A stretch of DNA of 64,000 bases, from contig NZ_VFPT01000001.1 of NCBI RefSeq assembly GCF_006716865.1, positions 3,653,001-3,717,000 on the forward strand, in the 5' to 3' direction. Below the pieces are notes generated by a model. That model was given only the letters and a program-made list of their open reading frames with translations. It was not told the DNA's origin and searched no databases. Of the stretch, positions 44,601-53,258 are shown piece after piece. Position 1 is the first letter of the stretch; every line of letters starts with the position of its first letter. Both the position numbers and the translations under genes were made by a program. The DNA comes from Roseinatronobacter monicus. GTDB lineage: Bacteria; Pseudomonadota; Alphaproteobacteria; Rhodobacterales; Rhodobacteraceae.

Positions 44601-46445
44601 TTAATCAATGTAAGAAATCTGCTCCCCTTTGAATAAACCTCGATCAATCAACTCCTGCCCGGCAGCTTTCGGCTTTAGAGAGAAGAAAAGGATACGCAAG
44701 TTCACTTCTGCACGAGAAAAACAAACATAAGCCAATTTTCGGGTTAGCTCGGCTTGACGCTCAGTCGGGTCGCCAGCGGTGCCAGGAGTAAGTGTTTTCC
44801 CAAAGTTGTAGGTATTCCAAGACGCTTCGATGTCGTCGATCATCACCAATACGTTCGGATACTCTTCGCCCTTAGAGCCATGCTGAGTACTGAAGGGGGA
44901 GTTTTCATCGAGGAATTCGGCATACGGGCCAATTTCGCTGCAATCCATTTTGAAGAATTCATCAGCCAGCCAGTCTCCCTTGTCGCGCTGATGGTCCTCA
45001 TTCTCGGCATCGAAATCATCGCGCGTATCACGTCCTAGCTGCGAAGAAAGGCGATCCGAAATCGGTAACAAGCTGCTGTCTTCGCAATATTTGAGAATAT
45101 CCTTGGTTGTCGTCCCGCCCCACAACTCAGCCAACTTTTGGGAAACCTCGTCGGCGCGACCGAGCATTTGCTTCAGAGATTTTCCCTTGTTGACGCCACC
45201 TGGAGAAAACGCGGGACTTGTTTGGCGCAAGACTTCAAGAACGCGTTTTGGGTCACCTCTGATCGAGGCCGATACAAGAGGATAAATTCCTTCGACAAAA
45301 GGCTTTAGAAGATAGTGCGTCCCATTTTCGTAGTCGGATTGCGATCGAGACGATGAGTAAACACCAGTAAAGAGTCTATGGAGCGTCGAGAAGTTCAGTC
45401 GCCTTGCTATCATTTGCCGTGCCAAGAACAGCTTCTTCACAGATGGGATGTCTTGCCATTTCCAATTTTCCAGCGCTTGGTGAAAAATGTCGGATACATG
45501 ATCAAGCTGCTCTGGCGTGTATGTTCTTCTGTACCCCTCAGGATCGGGGGCCTGAGCAATAGTAATTTCAACACTCCCCGCGACATCCGCATTCTTACCT
45601 GCCGGGAATTGCTCAACATCGTCGCGAAACTTATTGAGGAGATTGATGACCGAGACCGAACAGCGAAAATTTTCTTGCTTTGCGATTGTCACTGAGCCTT
45701 CTGGTCCGGCAAAGTCTCCCGCGCGTTTGTCATAGATTTGCTGCATGGGATCGCCGAAATACCCTATGATCGGGAGACCTTCCCTAGCGCAAACAGAGTT
45801 CAGCGCAGCCATCACCTGCGGAAAAGTGTCTTGCGCTTCGTCTACGAAAATAAAAGGGTATTTAAAGCCAAGACCTTTTTGAAGGATCAGCTTCGTTGTG
45901 ATTAAGTGCGAGGCGACATCTATGATGTCATCATGGTTGAGCACGCATTTCGAGTAGTCGCTTACCGTCGTCTCTTCATATTTTACAGGCGGATTATTCT
46001 CGACAAGCTCCGCGAGCTCCGCGCGTAAACGTTCAATTTTCTTCCGTGCAGCAACCGCCTTTTTCGAATTTCCTCCATTGTCGTCTAGTTGAGCCTTCTC
46101 GATATGGGCAGGAATAACGTGTTCGGCCAATGCCTCTCTTAGAGGAGTTTGAAACCTAGATACCTCACCCCAGAGAAACCCATGCAGGGTCGTAACTGTA
46201 TAAAGTTCGTCAAATCCCAGACGTGAGGAAATCACATCCACAGCCCGATTGGTATAGGTTATACAAACTACGTTCTGGCCACGCTCTCGCAGCTGACGCC
46301 CTTGTGTTTCGCGAATTTTCTTGAGGGCCTCAATCAAGGACGTGGTCTTGCCAGAGCCAGCACCAGCTATCACCGCGAATGATGCCTCCTCACCGATGCA
46401 CTGGGCAATTTGGATATCTGCTTCAGTTGGCTGGAGGTCAGGCAT
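44601..46445 (-). CDS. gajB: Gabija protein GajB, UvrD/PcrA-like helicase
   Basis: 614 residues from the ATG giving MPDLQPTEADIQIAQC, which follows AGGAGA. SF1 motifs: AGAGSGKTTSLIEAL (Walker A), ITYTNRAVDVI (Ia), FIFVDEAQDTFPQVM (Walker B), GDPMQQIYD (III), QENFRCSVSVINL (IV) and STQHGSKGEEYPNVLVM (V). The gene overlaps the end of gajA by 8 bases. In Gabija, GajB works with the GajA nuclease against phage DNA. GajB looks intact; its partner is split by an IS66 element. Confidence 0.87.
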   Translation of the reverse strand: MPDLQPTEADIQIAQCIGEEASFAVIAGAGSGKTTSLIEALKKIRETQGRQLRERGQNVVCITYTNRAVDVISSRLGFDELYTVTTLHGFLWGEVSRFQTPLREALAEHVIPAHIEKAQLDDNGGNSKKAVAARKKIERLRAELAELVENNPPVKYEETTVSDYSKCVLNHDDIIDVASHLITTKLILQKGLGFKYPFIFVDEAQDTFPQVMAALNSVCAREGLPIIGYFGDPMQQIYDKRAGDFAGPEGSVTIAKQENFRCSVSVINLLNKFRDDVEQFPAGKNADVAGSVEITIAQAPDPEGYRRTYTPEQLDHVSDIFHQALENWKWQDIPSVKKLFLARQMIARRLNFSTLHRLFTGVYSSSRSQSDYENGTHYLLKPFVEGIYPLVSASIRGDPKRVLEVLRQTSPAFSPGGVNKGKSLKQMLGRADEVSQKLAELWGGTTTKDILKYCEDSSLLPISDRLSSQLGRDTRDDFDAENEDHQRDKGDWLADEFFKMDCSEIGPYAEFLDENSPFSTQHGSKGEEYPNVLVMIDDIEASWNTYNFGKTLTPGTAGDPTERQAELTRKLAYVCFSRAEVNLRILFFSLKPKAAGQELIDRGLFKGEQISYID

Positions 46446-48429
46446 TTTGCTCTCCTGCAACCGGCTGATCGCCTACACGACCTTCGAGCCAGCGTAAGCC
46501 GACTGCGACGTATTCCGGAACTACCCAGGACGCATCATCATCGTCCGGCTCATGTGCCAAGACATCCATGGCAAACTCAGTCTTCTTAAACGTAGAGCTC
46601 TTTATCCGTTCCCATACCACCTGATGAAACTCTGTGGCGTCAGCAGGTATGTCCTTTCCGATCGACAACGCGCCACTAGAGAAAAGCCCATGATTCTCAT
46701 AGACAAAAACTTCTTCAAGCGTCCTTCCATGGAAACCGTGAACAGCACCTCCGTATTCGATCTCGATCTTTTTCTGGTAAGAGACGAAGCGCATATTGTC
46801 TGCTTGGATATGATCAGCGTCAGCCTTAGCCGTTAAATCGGAGACAAGAGCGCTACCATCGAAGAAGTACTTTATGGAAGCGTTCGATGTCACGGCTCCT
46901 GCATCCGTTGCCTTACATCCTTTTCGGTTGTTATTCGGATCAACGGAGTCGATATCCGTGATGACCAAATACGGAATCCCTAAAAACTCCAAAAGCTTTG
47001 CAAATCGCATACTGTATGCGCCACCAACCTCAAGAATGGTGATGTACTTCGTGTTCAATCCGCCTGCTGCCAGATCGATCATCTTTGGCAACAGTAATTT
47101 CTCAACTGCCCCCTCGACCAAAATTGCAGCGTCGGCGAAGAACAGGTCACAATGCGTCAGCCGAAGAAACTTTTTCAGAAATGCCAGCGCCTCATCCACA
47201 CTGACCTCAAGATCACCGACATTGATTGCGTCGGGTTGGAAATCTTTCAGACTTTTGACGATCGACCCTGGGTAGGTGTTCCCAGTGGCTTCATCATCCA
47301 ACTCGACGCGGCGGAAGTAGCGAATTTTCGAGAAGTCGACCGCATCCAACACATGTGACGAATGGGTTGTGACAGTGAGTTGCGGACGCGGCTCCGCGTC
47401 GCCCGCACCTTGGGTAAGTACCTTCCACATTTGTTTGATAAAGGTTTGCTGCACTTGCGCATGCAGATGAACCTCGGGCTCTTCGATAAAGATCATCTGG
47501 CACAGCGGGCGATTTTCGTCGGTTGCAAGCCACTGCTTGTAAAAGTTGTCGATCTGAATGGCCATGAAGACCAGGTTTTTGAAACCAAGGCCATTATAGG
47601 CCTCGGGCAGCTCATGACTGGATGTAGCGTCTACATAGAAGAGCTCGGCACTACCACGCAGCGCAACTTCGGAGCTGAGCGTCGATACGATCTTCATCGC
47701 TCGATCATTGTGTGAGGGCAGTCCCAAGTCAGCAATGATGCCCATCAGGGGCTGAAAATGCTGATAATAGTGCGCCGTCAGATTCTGGTTGTTCTCTTCG
47801 ATCACCGCGACTGCTTCCTCGGCGGCTTCGGCTTGCTCCAGATTCCGCTGGTAGTAGGCAGCAAATGCCTCCGAGAGCTTATTGCTGCGGGTGGCATTTT
47901 CGTCGTCGATGTTCCGCTGTGCATCGACGAAGTCGACACGAAGCAATGATCGAAGCGTCTTTCTCCCCTCGTTTGGATCAAGAGGCGTAGGGACAATGCC
48001 CGCACCGCTATTCTCAAGGGAGTAGTATCGGGTCTTGAAGTGCGCCTTAAGATTACCCTCTAGGGCAAGGAAGTCTACCAGCTTCCTCTTGCGTTGCCCG
48101 TCCTCTTGGACGGGGAATGCCTGATCATACTTGGTCCAAAGTTCGGCCGCATCCTCGACTTCCAAGGAGCATCGAATACCAATTTCCGTAAAGTCACCCG
48201 AGAGGTCAGTGGCTAACGCGAAAACTGTTCCAAACTCAATGGCGTCAGGGTCAATATGAAACCAAAGATCAAGCTGGATACTTGGGTGGGGGGTCGGAAC
48301 AGCAGGGTCGTATGTATTGATCGCCGTCAGGGAGCAAAGCGAGAAATCGTGAATCTTGAAGTCACGGCTACTTAGAAAGCTCCTGATCGCGGCGGTGGCG
48401 GATGTCTTTCCGCTATTGTTCGGGCCTAC
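46438..48429 (-). pseudogene. gajA: Gabija protein GajA, segment downstream of the IS66 insertion
   Basis: Reads from the Walker A (GPNNSGKTSATAAIRSFL) to the stop at 46438. It contains the ABC-type ATPase (IFIEEPEVHLHAQVQQTFIK; TVTTHSSHVLDAV) and a TOPRIM nuclease with E in ILVEGAVEKLLLPKM and DID in YLVITDIDSVDPNNN. This is the class 2 OLD architecture paired with a UvrD helicase. Removing the IS and one target copy joins it in frame to 51248-51339, giving 691 codons plus stop. A TTG at 48165 opens the longest remaining frame (575 residues), lacking Walker A. Confidence 0.87.
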
Positions 48430-48444
48430 GTAACCGCCCGATTT

Positions 48445-48741
48445 CTACCGCGGCCATTTATCCTTGACGCGTGCGATTATTTCGGGGTCATCGACGAAGT
48501 CTTCGAGGAATGCATGCCATGTATCCTGTGATATGCGCGCATCGCTGAGCATGTCTTTGAGCTCTTCGATACCATCGTCGGTTAAGGTCGTGATGGATTC
48601 GTCCGCTCCAGTGTGGACGCTGACGATCGCACCATAACTGAGGTTGTCATCATTCCAAATGACAGCCTCCAACATCTCGAGGTCCTCGCCGAGCATTTCC
48701 GCGACATATTCGAGGGTGCAGAGATTAGTCACGGTGGTCAT
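48445..48741 (-). CDS. IS66 passenger protein, unknown
   Basis: 98 acidic residues from MTTVTNLCTLEYVAEMLGED, ending VKDKWPR just inside the IS end. It lies 10 bases after tnpC. Helical, with no known domain. The acidic character recalls small regulatory or antitoxin-like passengers. It is part of the IS, not of gajA. Confidence 0.6.
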   Translation of the reverse strand: MTTVTNLCTLEYVAEMLGEDLEMLEAVIWNDDNLSYGAIVSVHTGADESITTLTDDGIEELKDMLSDARISQDTWHAFLEDFVDDPEIIARVKDKWPR

Positions 48742-48750
48742 CCTGCGGCT

Positions 48751-50364
48751 TCAGGTTTTTGGCTTCCAGTTCCAGGGCAGCAGTTCCCCAAGGCGGGGGT
48801 TCATATGATCATGGATGCGATCCAGAACATCTGCCAGATAGGCTTGTGGATCAAGACCGCTCATCTTTGCTGACTCGATAATGGTCATGGCACGCGCAAG
48901 AGTTTCGCCCCCAGCATCTGAGCCTGCGAATAACCAGTTCCGTCTCCCGACTCCGATCGGCCTGAGCGCCCGCTCAGCAGCATTGTTATCGATGGCCACG
49001 CGCCCGTCATCGAGAAACAGCGTAAGTGCCTTCCAGCGGCTCAGCCCATACCGGAACGCTTTGGCCAGATCGCTTTTGCCGGGGATGCGTGTTAATTGCT
49101 GCTCTGCCCAGACCCGGAAGGCCTCGACCTTGGGTTTGGTTTTTTCCTGGCGCACTGCTTTGCGTATGTCTGCGGGCTGACCGTTGATCTGGCGCTCGAT
49201 ATCATAAAGCGCGCCGATCCGGTCGAGCGCTTCGCGCGCGATTTCAGATTTCGTCACAATCCAAACATCATGGAAGTCGCGCCTCAGGTGGGCCCAACAT
49301 GCAGCCTCTCGGAACTGGCTCTTGCCGTTGAGATCAGGAGCATAGAGCTTGGTATACCCTTTGTAGCCATCGGCCTGCAAAATGCCGCTGGATTTGGCGA
49401 GGTGGGTCAGGACATGCTCTTCTTTCCAGTCAGGGGCGAACTGGTAGACAGCCCCCGGCGGGGCTCCTCCCGCCCAAGGGCGCTGGTCGCGAACATAGGC
49501 CCACAGGCGGCCTTTTTTCACACCTTTTCCAAGCCCTCTGTCTCGTCGACTTCGATCAAGGACCCGGATAGGTGTATCATCTGCATGTAGCAGATCGCTG
49601 GCCATGATTGCGTCCTCGATCATCTTGATCAGTGGCGCCAGTGCTTTCATTGCCCCGCCGCACCAGTCGGCCATCGTTGTATCGGAAATATCTGCTCCCA
49701 TCCGGGCGAAGATTTCATTGAGGCGATACAAAGTCAGCTGATCATCGTATTTCGAGACCAGGATGAATGCCAACAGGTTTGGGCCCGCCATGCTGCGCGG
49801 GATTGGTCTGCTGGGGGCGGGTGGCTGAACGATCTTCTCGCAGCACCGGCAAGATTTCTTGATGCGCGCGATTTCGATGATTTTCATCTGCGCTGCGATC
49901 ATATCAAGCAACTCGCTGACATCCTCACCTACCACCCGCAGATTGCCACCGCAGTCGGGGCATGTGTCACCAGGATCAAGCTCACGGCGTTCGCGGGGGG
50001 TATCAGGCGACACTTTAGGACGACGGCGTTGCTTCTTTTCTGGCGCATCTGCTGTGGTATTACGCGCGTCTGCGTCCGTGTCAGCGTCCTCACTCTCATC
50101 TGGCGACGTGTCTTGTGCCTCGGCAACAGCGACATTCAGGTCTTCCAGCGCGAGTTCCAATTGTTCGATCTCACGCTCGATCTTTTCCGAGCTGGAACCG
50201 AACTTCTGTTTCTTCAGTTTGGCAATCCGGATGCGCAGGGCTTGAACGAGCAAGTCATGCGCGCGCAAGGTGGCCAGGATTTTCTGGTTCTCTGCCTGCA
50301 AAGAGGTGATCATCACCTTCAGAGCGGCCGGATCGTTGGGGAGAGAAATCGCTGCTTGGGACAT
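48751..50364 (-). CDS. tnpC: IS66 transposase TnpC
   Basis: 537 residues. N-terminal coiled coil (LRIRIAKLKKQKFGSSSEKI; EREIEQLELALEDL), zinc-binding CPDCGGNLR (about 136-139), and the DDE domain with LLHADDTPIRVLDR, LQADGYKGYTKLY and AIDNNAAERALRPIGVGRRN. It ends with the usual C-terminal IS66 domain (LDPQAYLADVLDRI). Full length. Confidence 0.93.
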   Translation of the reverse strand: MSQAAISLPNDPAALKVMITSLQAENQKILATLRAHDLLVQALRIRIAKLKKQKFGSSSEKIEREIEQLELALEDLNVAVAEAQDTSPDESEDADTDADARNTTADAPEKKQRRRPKVSPDTPRERRELDPGDTCPDCGGNLRVVGEDVSELLDMIAAQMKIIEIARIKKSCRCCEKIVQPPAPSRPIPRSMAGPNLLAFILVSKYDDQLTLYRLNEIFARMGADISDTTMADWCGGAMKALAPLIKMIEDAIMASDLLHADDTPIRVLDRSRRDRGLGKGVKKGRLWAYVRDQRPWAGGAPPGAVYQFAPDWKEEHVLTHLAKSSGILQADGYKGYTKLYAPDLNGKSQFREAACWAHLRRDFHDVWIVTKSEIAREALDRIGALYDIERQINGQPADIRKAVRQEKTKPKVEAFRVWAEQQLTRIPGKSDLAKAFRYGLSRWKALTLFLDDGRVAIDNNAAERALRPIGVGRRNWLFAGSDAGGETLARAMTIIESAKMSGLDPQAYLADVLDRIHDHMNPRLGELLPWNWKPKT

Positions 50365-50427
50365 GGAAATTTATACCATATCCCAAGCCTTATATCCACT
50401 AAAAACAAGCAATTACAGCAAGATAAA

Positions 50428-50775
50428 TCATCCGACACGGGCTGGCGGCGCGCCCCAATCCGGCCTTCGCCACTCCATTCCTTCCCACAGCATGGCCAGC
50501 TGCGCAGAGGTCAAACGCGCGCTTCCGTCAGAGGCCGAAGGCCATGGGAAACGCCCCTTCGAGAGAACTTTATAATACAGACAAAATCCCTGTCCGTCCC
50601 AAAACAGCAGCTTTATCCTATCTCCCCGACGCCCACGGAATGCAAAGACTGCGCCGCTCGCAGGGCGCTGGCGTAGCACATCCTGTGCAATCGCCGACAG
50701 GCCGGCAATCCCCTTACGCATATCAGTGTAGCCGCAAGCCAGATAGACCCTAACCCCAGTGCCCGGACCAATCAT
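50428..50775 (-). CDS. tnpB: IS66 accessory protein TnpB (Orf2)
   Basis: 115 residues from MIGPGTGVRVYLACGYTDMR. GYTDMRKGIAGL and FRGRRGDRIKLLFWDGQGFC are the IS66 Orf2 signatures. The ATG overlaps the tnpA stop by 4 bases. The C-terminal end is RPDWGAPPARVG. Confidence 0.92.
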   Translation of the reverse strand: MIGPGTGVRVYLACGYTDMRKGIAGLSAIAQDVLRQRPASGAVFAFRGRRGDRIKLLFWDGQGFCLYYKVLSKGRFPWPSASDGSARLTSAQLAMLWEGMEWRRPDWGAPPARVG

Positions 50776-51161
50776 GCCGCTTCCACCGCCTTTATCAGCC
50801 GGGTCAAGGCAGACGCATCGACATCTGTATCAATGCGCAAACTCCGGCCATTGCGCAGAACAACCTCAACCCGCCCGTCTTGCTCATCACTAACCGCACA
50901 AGGTCTCGATGCCTCAGGGTCCATTTCCAAAAACTCGACCGGCAAAAACACCGTTTCAGGGTCGTATGGCAAAAGGCCCTTCCTCTTCAGATCGTATCGC
51001 CAGCTATAGATCTGCTGCCGCGTCACATCATGACGCTGGGCAATCTGGGTCACTGTCGCCCCACCGACTCCAACTGACCGTACGATTGCCACCTTCTCCT
51101 CATCACTCCAACGTCGCCGCCGTTCAGCCCCAAGTATTTCTCCGCGCATCAATGCCTCCAA
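50772..51161 (-). CDS. tnpA: IS66 accessory protein TnpA
   Basis: 129 residues. The helix-turn-helix region is GGATVTQIAQRHDVTRQQIY, followed by SWRYDLKRKG. The N-terminus is RRRWSDEEKVAIVRSVGVGG, typical of IS66 Orf1. A possible earlier ATG gives MEALMRGEIL. First gene of the element. Confidence 0.9.
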   Translation of the reverse strand: MEALMRGEILGAERRRRWSDEEKVAIVRSVGVGGATVTQIAQRHDVTRQQIYSWRYDLKRKGLLPYDPETVFLPVEFLEMDPEASRPCAVSDEQDGRVEVVLRNGRSLRIDTDVDASALTRLIKAVEAA

Positions 51162-51247
51162 TAAGGGACGTCGTTAACGACGTCGTTAAAGACATCTCAT
51201 AACATCGCGAAGCGCCCAGAAGCAGGCGGTTCAAATCGGGTGGTTAC

Positions 51248-51339
51248 GGGCCTACAAAGACGGTTTCTTTTTCTTCGAAATCAATCGCGACGTCTTTCAA
51301 ACGCCGAAAGTTTCGTATGGAAATTTTCTTAAGGTACAT
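51248..51339 (-). pseudogene. gajA: Gabija protein GajA, first 31 codons upstream of the IS66 insertion
   Basis: ATG at 51339, then MYLKKISIRNFRRLKDVAID and FEEKETVFVGP. This is the typical N-terminal strand-loop of SMC/OLD-type ATPases, ending within the Walker A motif. The IS end adds a stop (GTAGGCCCGTAA). The rest of the gene resumes at 48421. Confidence 0.87.
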
Positions 51340-51599
51340 ATAGCGCCGCCTCTCTAACTCATCCCGACGATAACAACTTGAGGACTAGATGGAAGCGAGC
51401 CTTCGCCATTTGATTGCGTCTTGCAAGGAGATAATGCCGACGCTTCGATGCCTCCGCACTATCTAAGAGATTTGGATGACAGTCCGAAGCCGCTGAGTTG
51501 CTCAGGTCGCACCGGTGGTCAGATCCCTGCGATGCTCATTACGGCCTCACAACTTGCGGTAGGTGGTGCAACTCGGCAACGGACGCAGCTTACGCACTC

Positions 51600-51745
51600 C
51601 GGTCATTTATACACTGCCTAGCGAAGGTCGGCTCACCGCCCTCTGCGTCGGTCATGCCGCAACTGCGAAGGGGCATCAGGTGGATGGTGCGAACGGCAGA
51701 AGGGGCCCGAAATTAGCCCATCGCACCTCTCATAGCAGAGCCTTG
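51600..51745. repeat. dispersed GC-rich intergenic repeat, copy 5
   Basis: GCGTCGGTCATGCCGCAACT, GGTGCGAACGGCAGAAGGGG and TTAGCCCATCGCACC resemble the repeat at 39620-39799. The interval 51340-51866 otherwise has no clear gene. It should hold the gajA promoter near 51345-51400. Confidence 0.45.
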
Positions 51746-51866
51746 TGTCAGGTTGAGAAGGCTACGTGTGGGTTGTAGTAGTCCCAGTCAGTCATTAGTC
51801 TGTTCAGGACAAAATCCGCACCAGCAAAATCAAAGGCTTGCAAGGCCAAAATCCGAGGGGGTTCAA

Positions 51867-52475
51867 CTGGGACAGCGCGCGGCCATCTACGCCAGGGTTT
51901 CGACTTCTGATCAGTCCTGTGAACGGCAGGTCGCGGAACTGACCGCATTTGCAGAACGCGGCGGCTATGACGTGGTCGGCGTGTTCAAAGAAACGGCCTC
52001 CGGGGCCTCAGCTAATCGCGCCGCCCGCAATCAGATCCTCGATCTCGCGCAGGCCCGGCATATAGACGCCATTCTGGTCAGTGAGCTTTCCCGGTGGGGG
52101 CGGTCCACTCAGGATCTGCTCGATACCCTCAATCGGCTCGCAGGCTGGAAAGTCTCGGTCGTGGCTATGAACGGCATGACCTTCGAGCTTGACACACCCC
52201 ATGGTCGGATGATGGCCACCATGCTGGCAGGGATCGCCCAGTTTGAGCGCGATCTTCTCAGCGAGCGTGTGAAATCCGGCCTTGCCGCAGCACGGGCGCG
52301 CGGAAAAAAACTTGGCCGACAGCCAGGACAACGACCCAAGTCTGACAAGCTCGCCCCGAAGGTTCTCCAGGCCATCGAAGACGGACGGTCATACCGATGG
52401 ATCGCCCGCGATCTCGGCATTTCGAAAAACACCGTCTCCGATATCGTCAAGCGGCACCGTCAAAATGCCTTATGA
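51867..52475 (+). CDS. serine recombinase (resolvase/invertase family)
   Basis: About 202 residues. The catalytic serine lies in AIYARVSTSDQSCERQVAEL. SELSRWGRSTQDLLDTLNRL and QFERDLLSERVKSGLAAARA follow, then a C-terminal helix-turn-helix (SYRWIARDLGISKNTVSDIV). The start is uncertain: a CTG at 51867 follows GAGGGGG, and there is no ATG upstream of the first conserved residues. It may resolve dimers of the island or be a transposon remnant. Confidence 0.85.
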   Translation: MGQRAAIYARVSTSDQSCERQVAELTAFAERGGYDVVGVFKETASGASANRAARNQILDLAQARHIDAILVSELSRWGRSTQDLLDTLNRLAGWKVSVVAMNGMTFELDTPHGRMMATMLAGIAQFERDLLSERVKSGLAAARARGKKLGRQPGQRPKSDKLAPKVLQAIEDGRSYRWIARDLGISKNTVSDIVKRHRQNAL

Positions 52476-52584
52476 TATGATCCGGGCTGCTCGACCTTCT
52501 CTATATACCGAACCGCATTTATGCGAGAAAAGCTTGATAGCAATGAAGTCAGTGCTTACCGTGTGGGCATAGCCGGAGGACGTC

Positions 52585-52839
52585 ATGGCCAGCATTACAA
52601 TCAGGAATCTGGACGATTCGATCAAACGTCGTCTGCGCATCCGTGCGGCTGAACATGGGCGCTCCATGGAGGAAGAGGCGCGTGATATTCTGCGCCAGGT
52701 CGTGGGGGAGGGGAAGCCCGCACACAATCTGGCTGCTTCGATCCGCGCGCGCGTTGCCCCAATGGGCGGTGCTGATCTGGACCTGCCGCCGCGTGAGCCA
52801 ATGCGAGAGCCACCTGCTTTTGATCGCCCCTTAAAATGA
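52585..52839 (+). CDS. fitA: FitA-like antitoxin
   Basis: 84 residues. Ribbon-helix-helix N-terminus: ASITIRNLDDSIKRRLRIRA, then AEHGRSMEEEARDILRQVV, the usual FitA/VapB (Arc-type) form. The flexible C-terminus would wrap the toxin. The stop overlaps the toxin ATG by 4 bases. Confidence 0.9.
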   Translation: MASITIRNLDDSIKRRLRIRAAEHGRSMEEEARDILRQVVGEGKPAHNLAASIRARVAPMGGADLDLPPREPMREPPAFDRPLK

Positions 52840-53258
52840 TCATCATCGATACCAATGTCATATCTGAGCTGTTGCGCCCGGCTCCTGAACCCGCCGTTGA
52901 GGCATGGTTGGGCGCGCAGGACGGCCTCAGCATTTATCTGACCGCGATTTCCGAATCCGAGCTGCGCTACGGCGTGGCCATCATGGCGAATGGCAAGCGC
53001 CGCGATGGGCTGGCGAATGCGATTGACCGCATCCTGCGCGACGATATGGCCGTGCGCATCCTGCCTTTCGACAGTGCTGCTGCGCGTACTTATGCGGATA
53101 TCGCTGCCAGCCGTCGCAGTGATGGCAAGCCGATCTCGCAGGCGGATTGTCAGATTGCCGCCATTGCGCGGGCTCATAACGCCCCGGTCGCCACCCGCAA
53201 CACGCCTGACTTTGAAGGCTGTGGCATCGACCTGATCAACCCCTGGACTGCCGAATGA
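52836..53258 (+). CDS. fitB: FitB/VapC-like PIN-domain toxin
   Basis: 140 residues. PIN acidic residues: D5 in MIIIDTNVISELLRP, E42 in SESELRYG, D104 in ISQADCQIAAIA and D124 in TRNTPDFEGCGIDLINPW. These enzymes cleave RNA and are held by FitA. Its stop overlaps the methyltransferase ATG by 4 bases, so the TA pair leads the restriction-like operon. Confidence 0.92.
   Translation: MIIIDTNVISELLRPAPEPAVEAWLGAQDGLSIYLTAISESELRYGVAIMANGKRRDGLANAIDRILRDDMAVRILPFDSAAARTYADIAASRRSDGKPISQADCQIAAIARAHNAPVATRNTPDFEGCGIDLINPWTAE

Larger units (their letters stand above)
48430..51247 (-). mobile_element. IS66-family insertion sequence inside gajA
   Basis: 2818 bp. Terminal inverted repeats GTAACCGCCCGATTT (left) and GTAACCACCCGATTT (right complement). 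The 8-bp target duplication GGGCCTAC lies at 48422-48429 and 51248-51255. It carries tnpA, tnpB, tnpC and a small passenger gene, all on the minus strand. Confidence 0.95.

Noticed and set aside
48165..48165. GajA starting at the TTG at 48165 as a natural short protein
   Set aside because: Coding similarity continues upstream through a complete Walker A to the IS66 boundary, and the first 31 codons are found beyond the IS.
44601..48429. Other defence types with OLD-like plus helicase genes (for example PARIS or Septu)
   Set aside because: The order and overlap of a TOPRIM-containing OLD ATPase with a UvrD-like helicase fits Gabija best. No HNH or DUF4435 partner is present.
51340..51866. Gene upstream of the serine recombinase
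   Set aside because: Open frames here are short and overlap the dispersed repeat. None has a ribosome binding site with a protein-like sequence.
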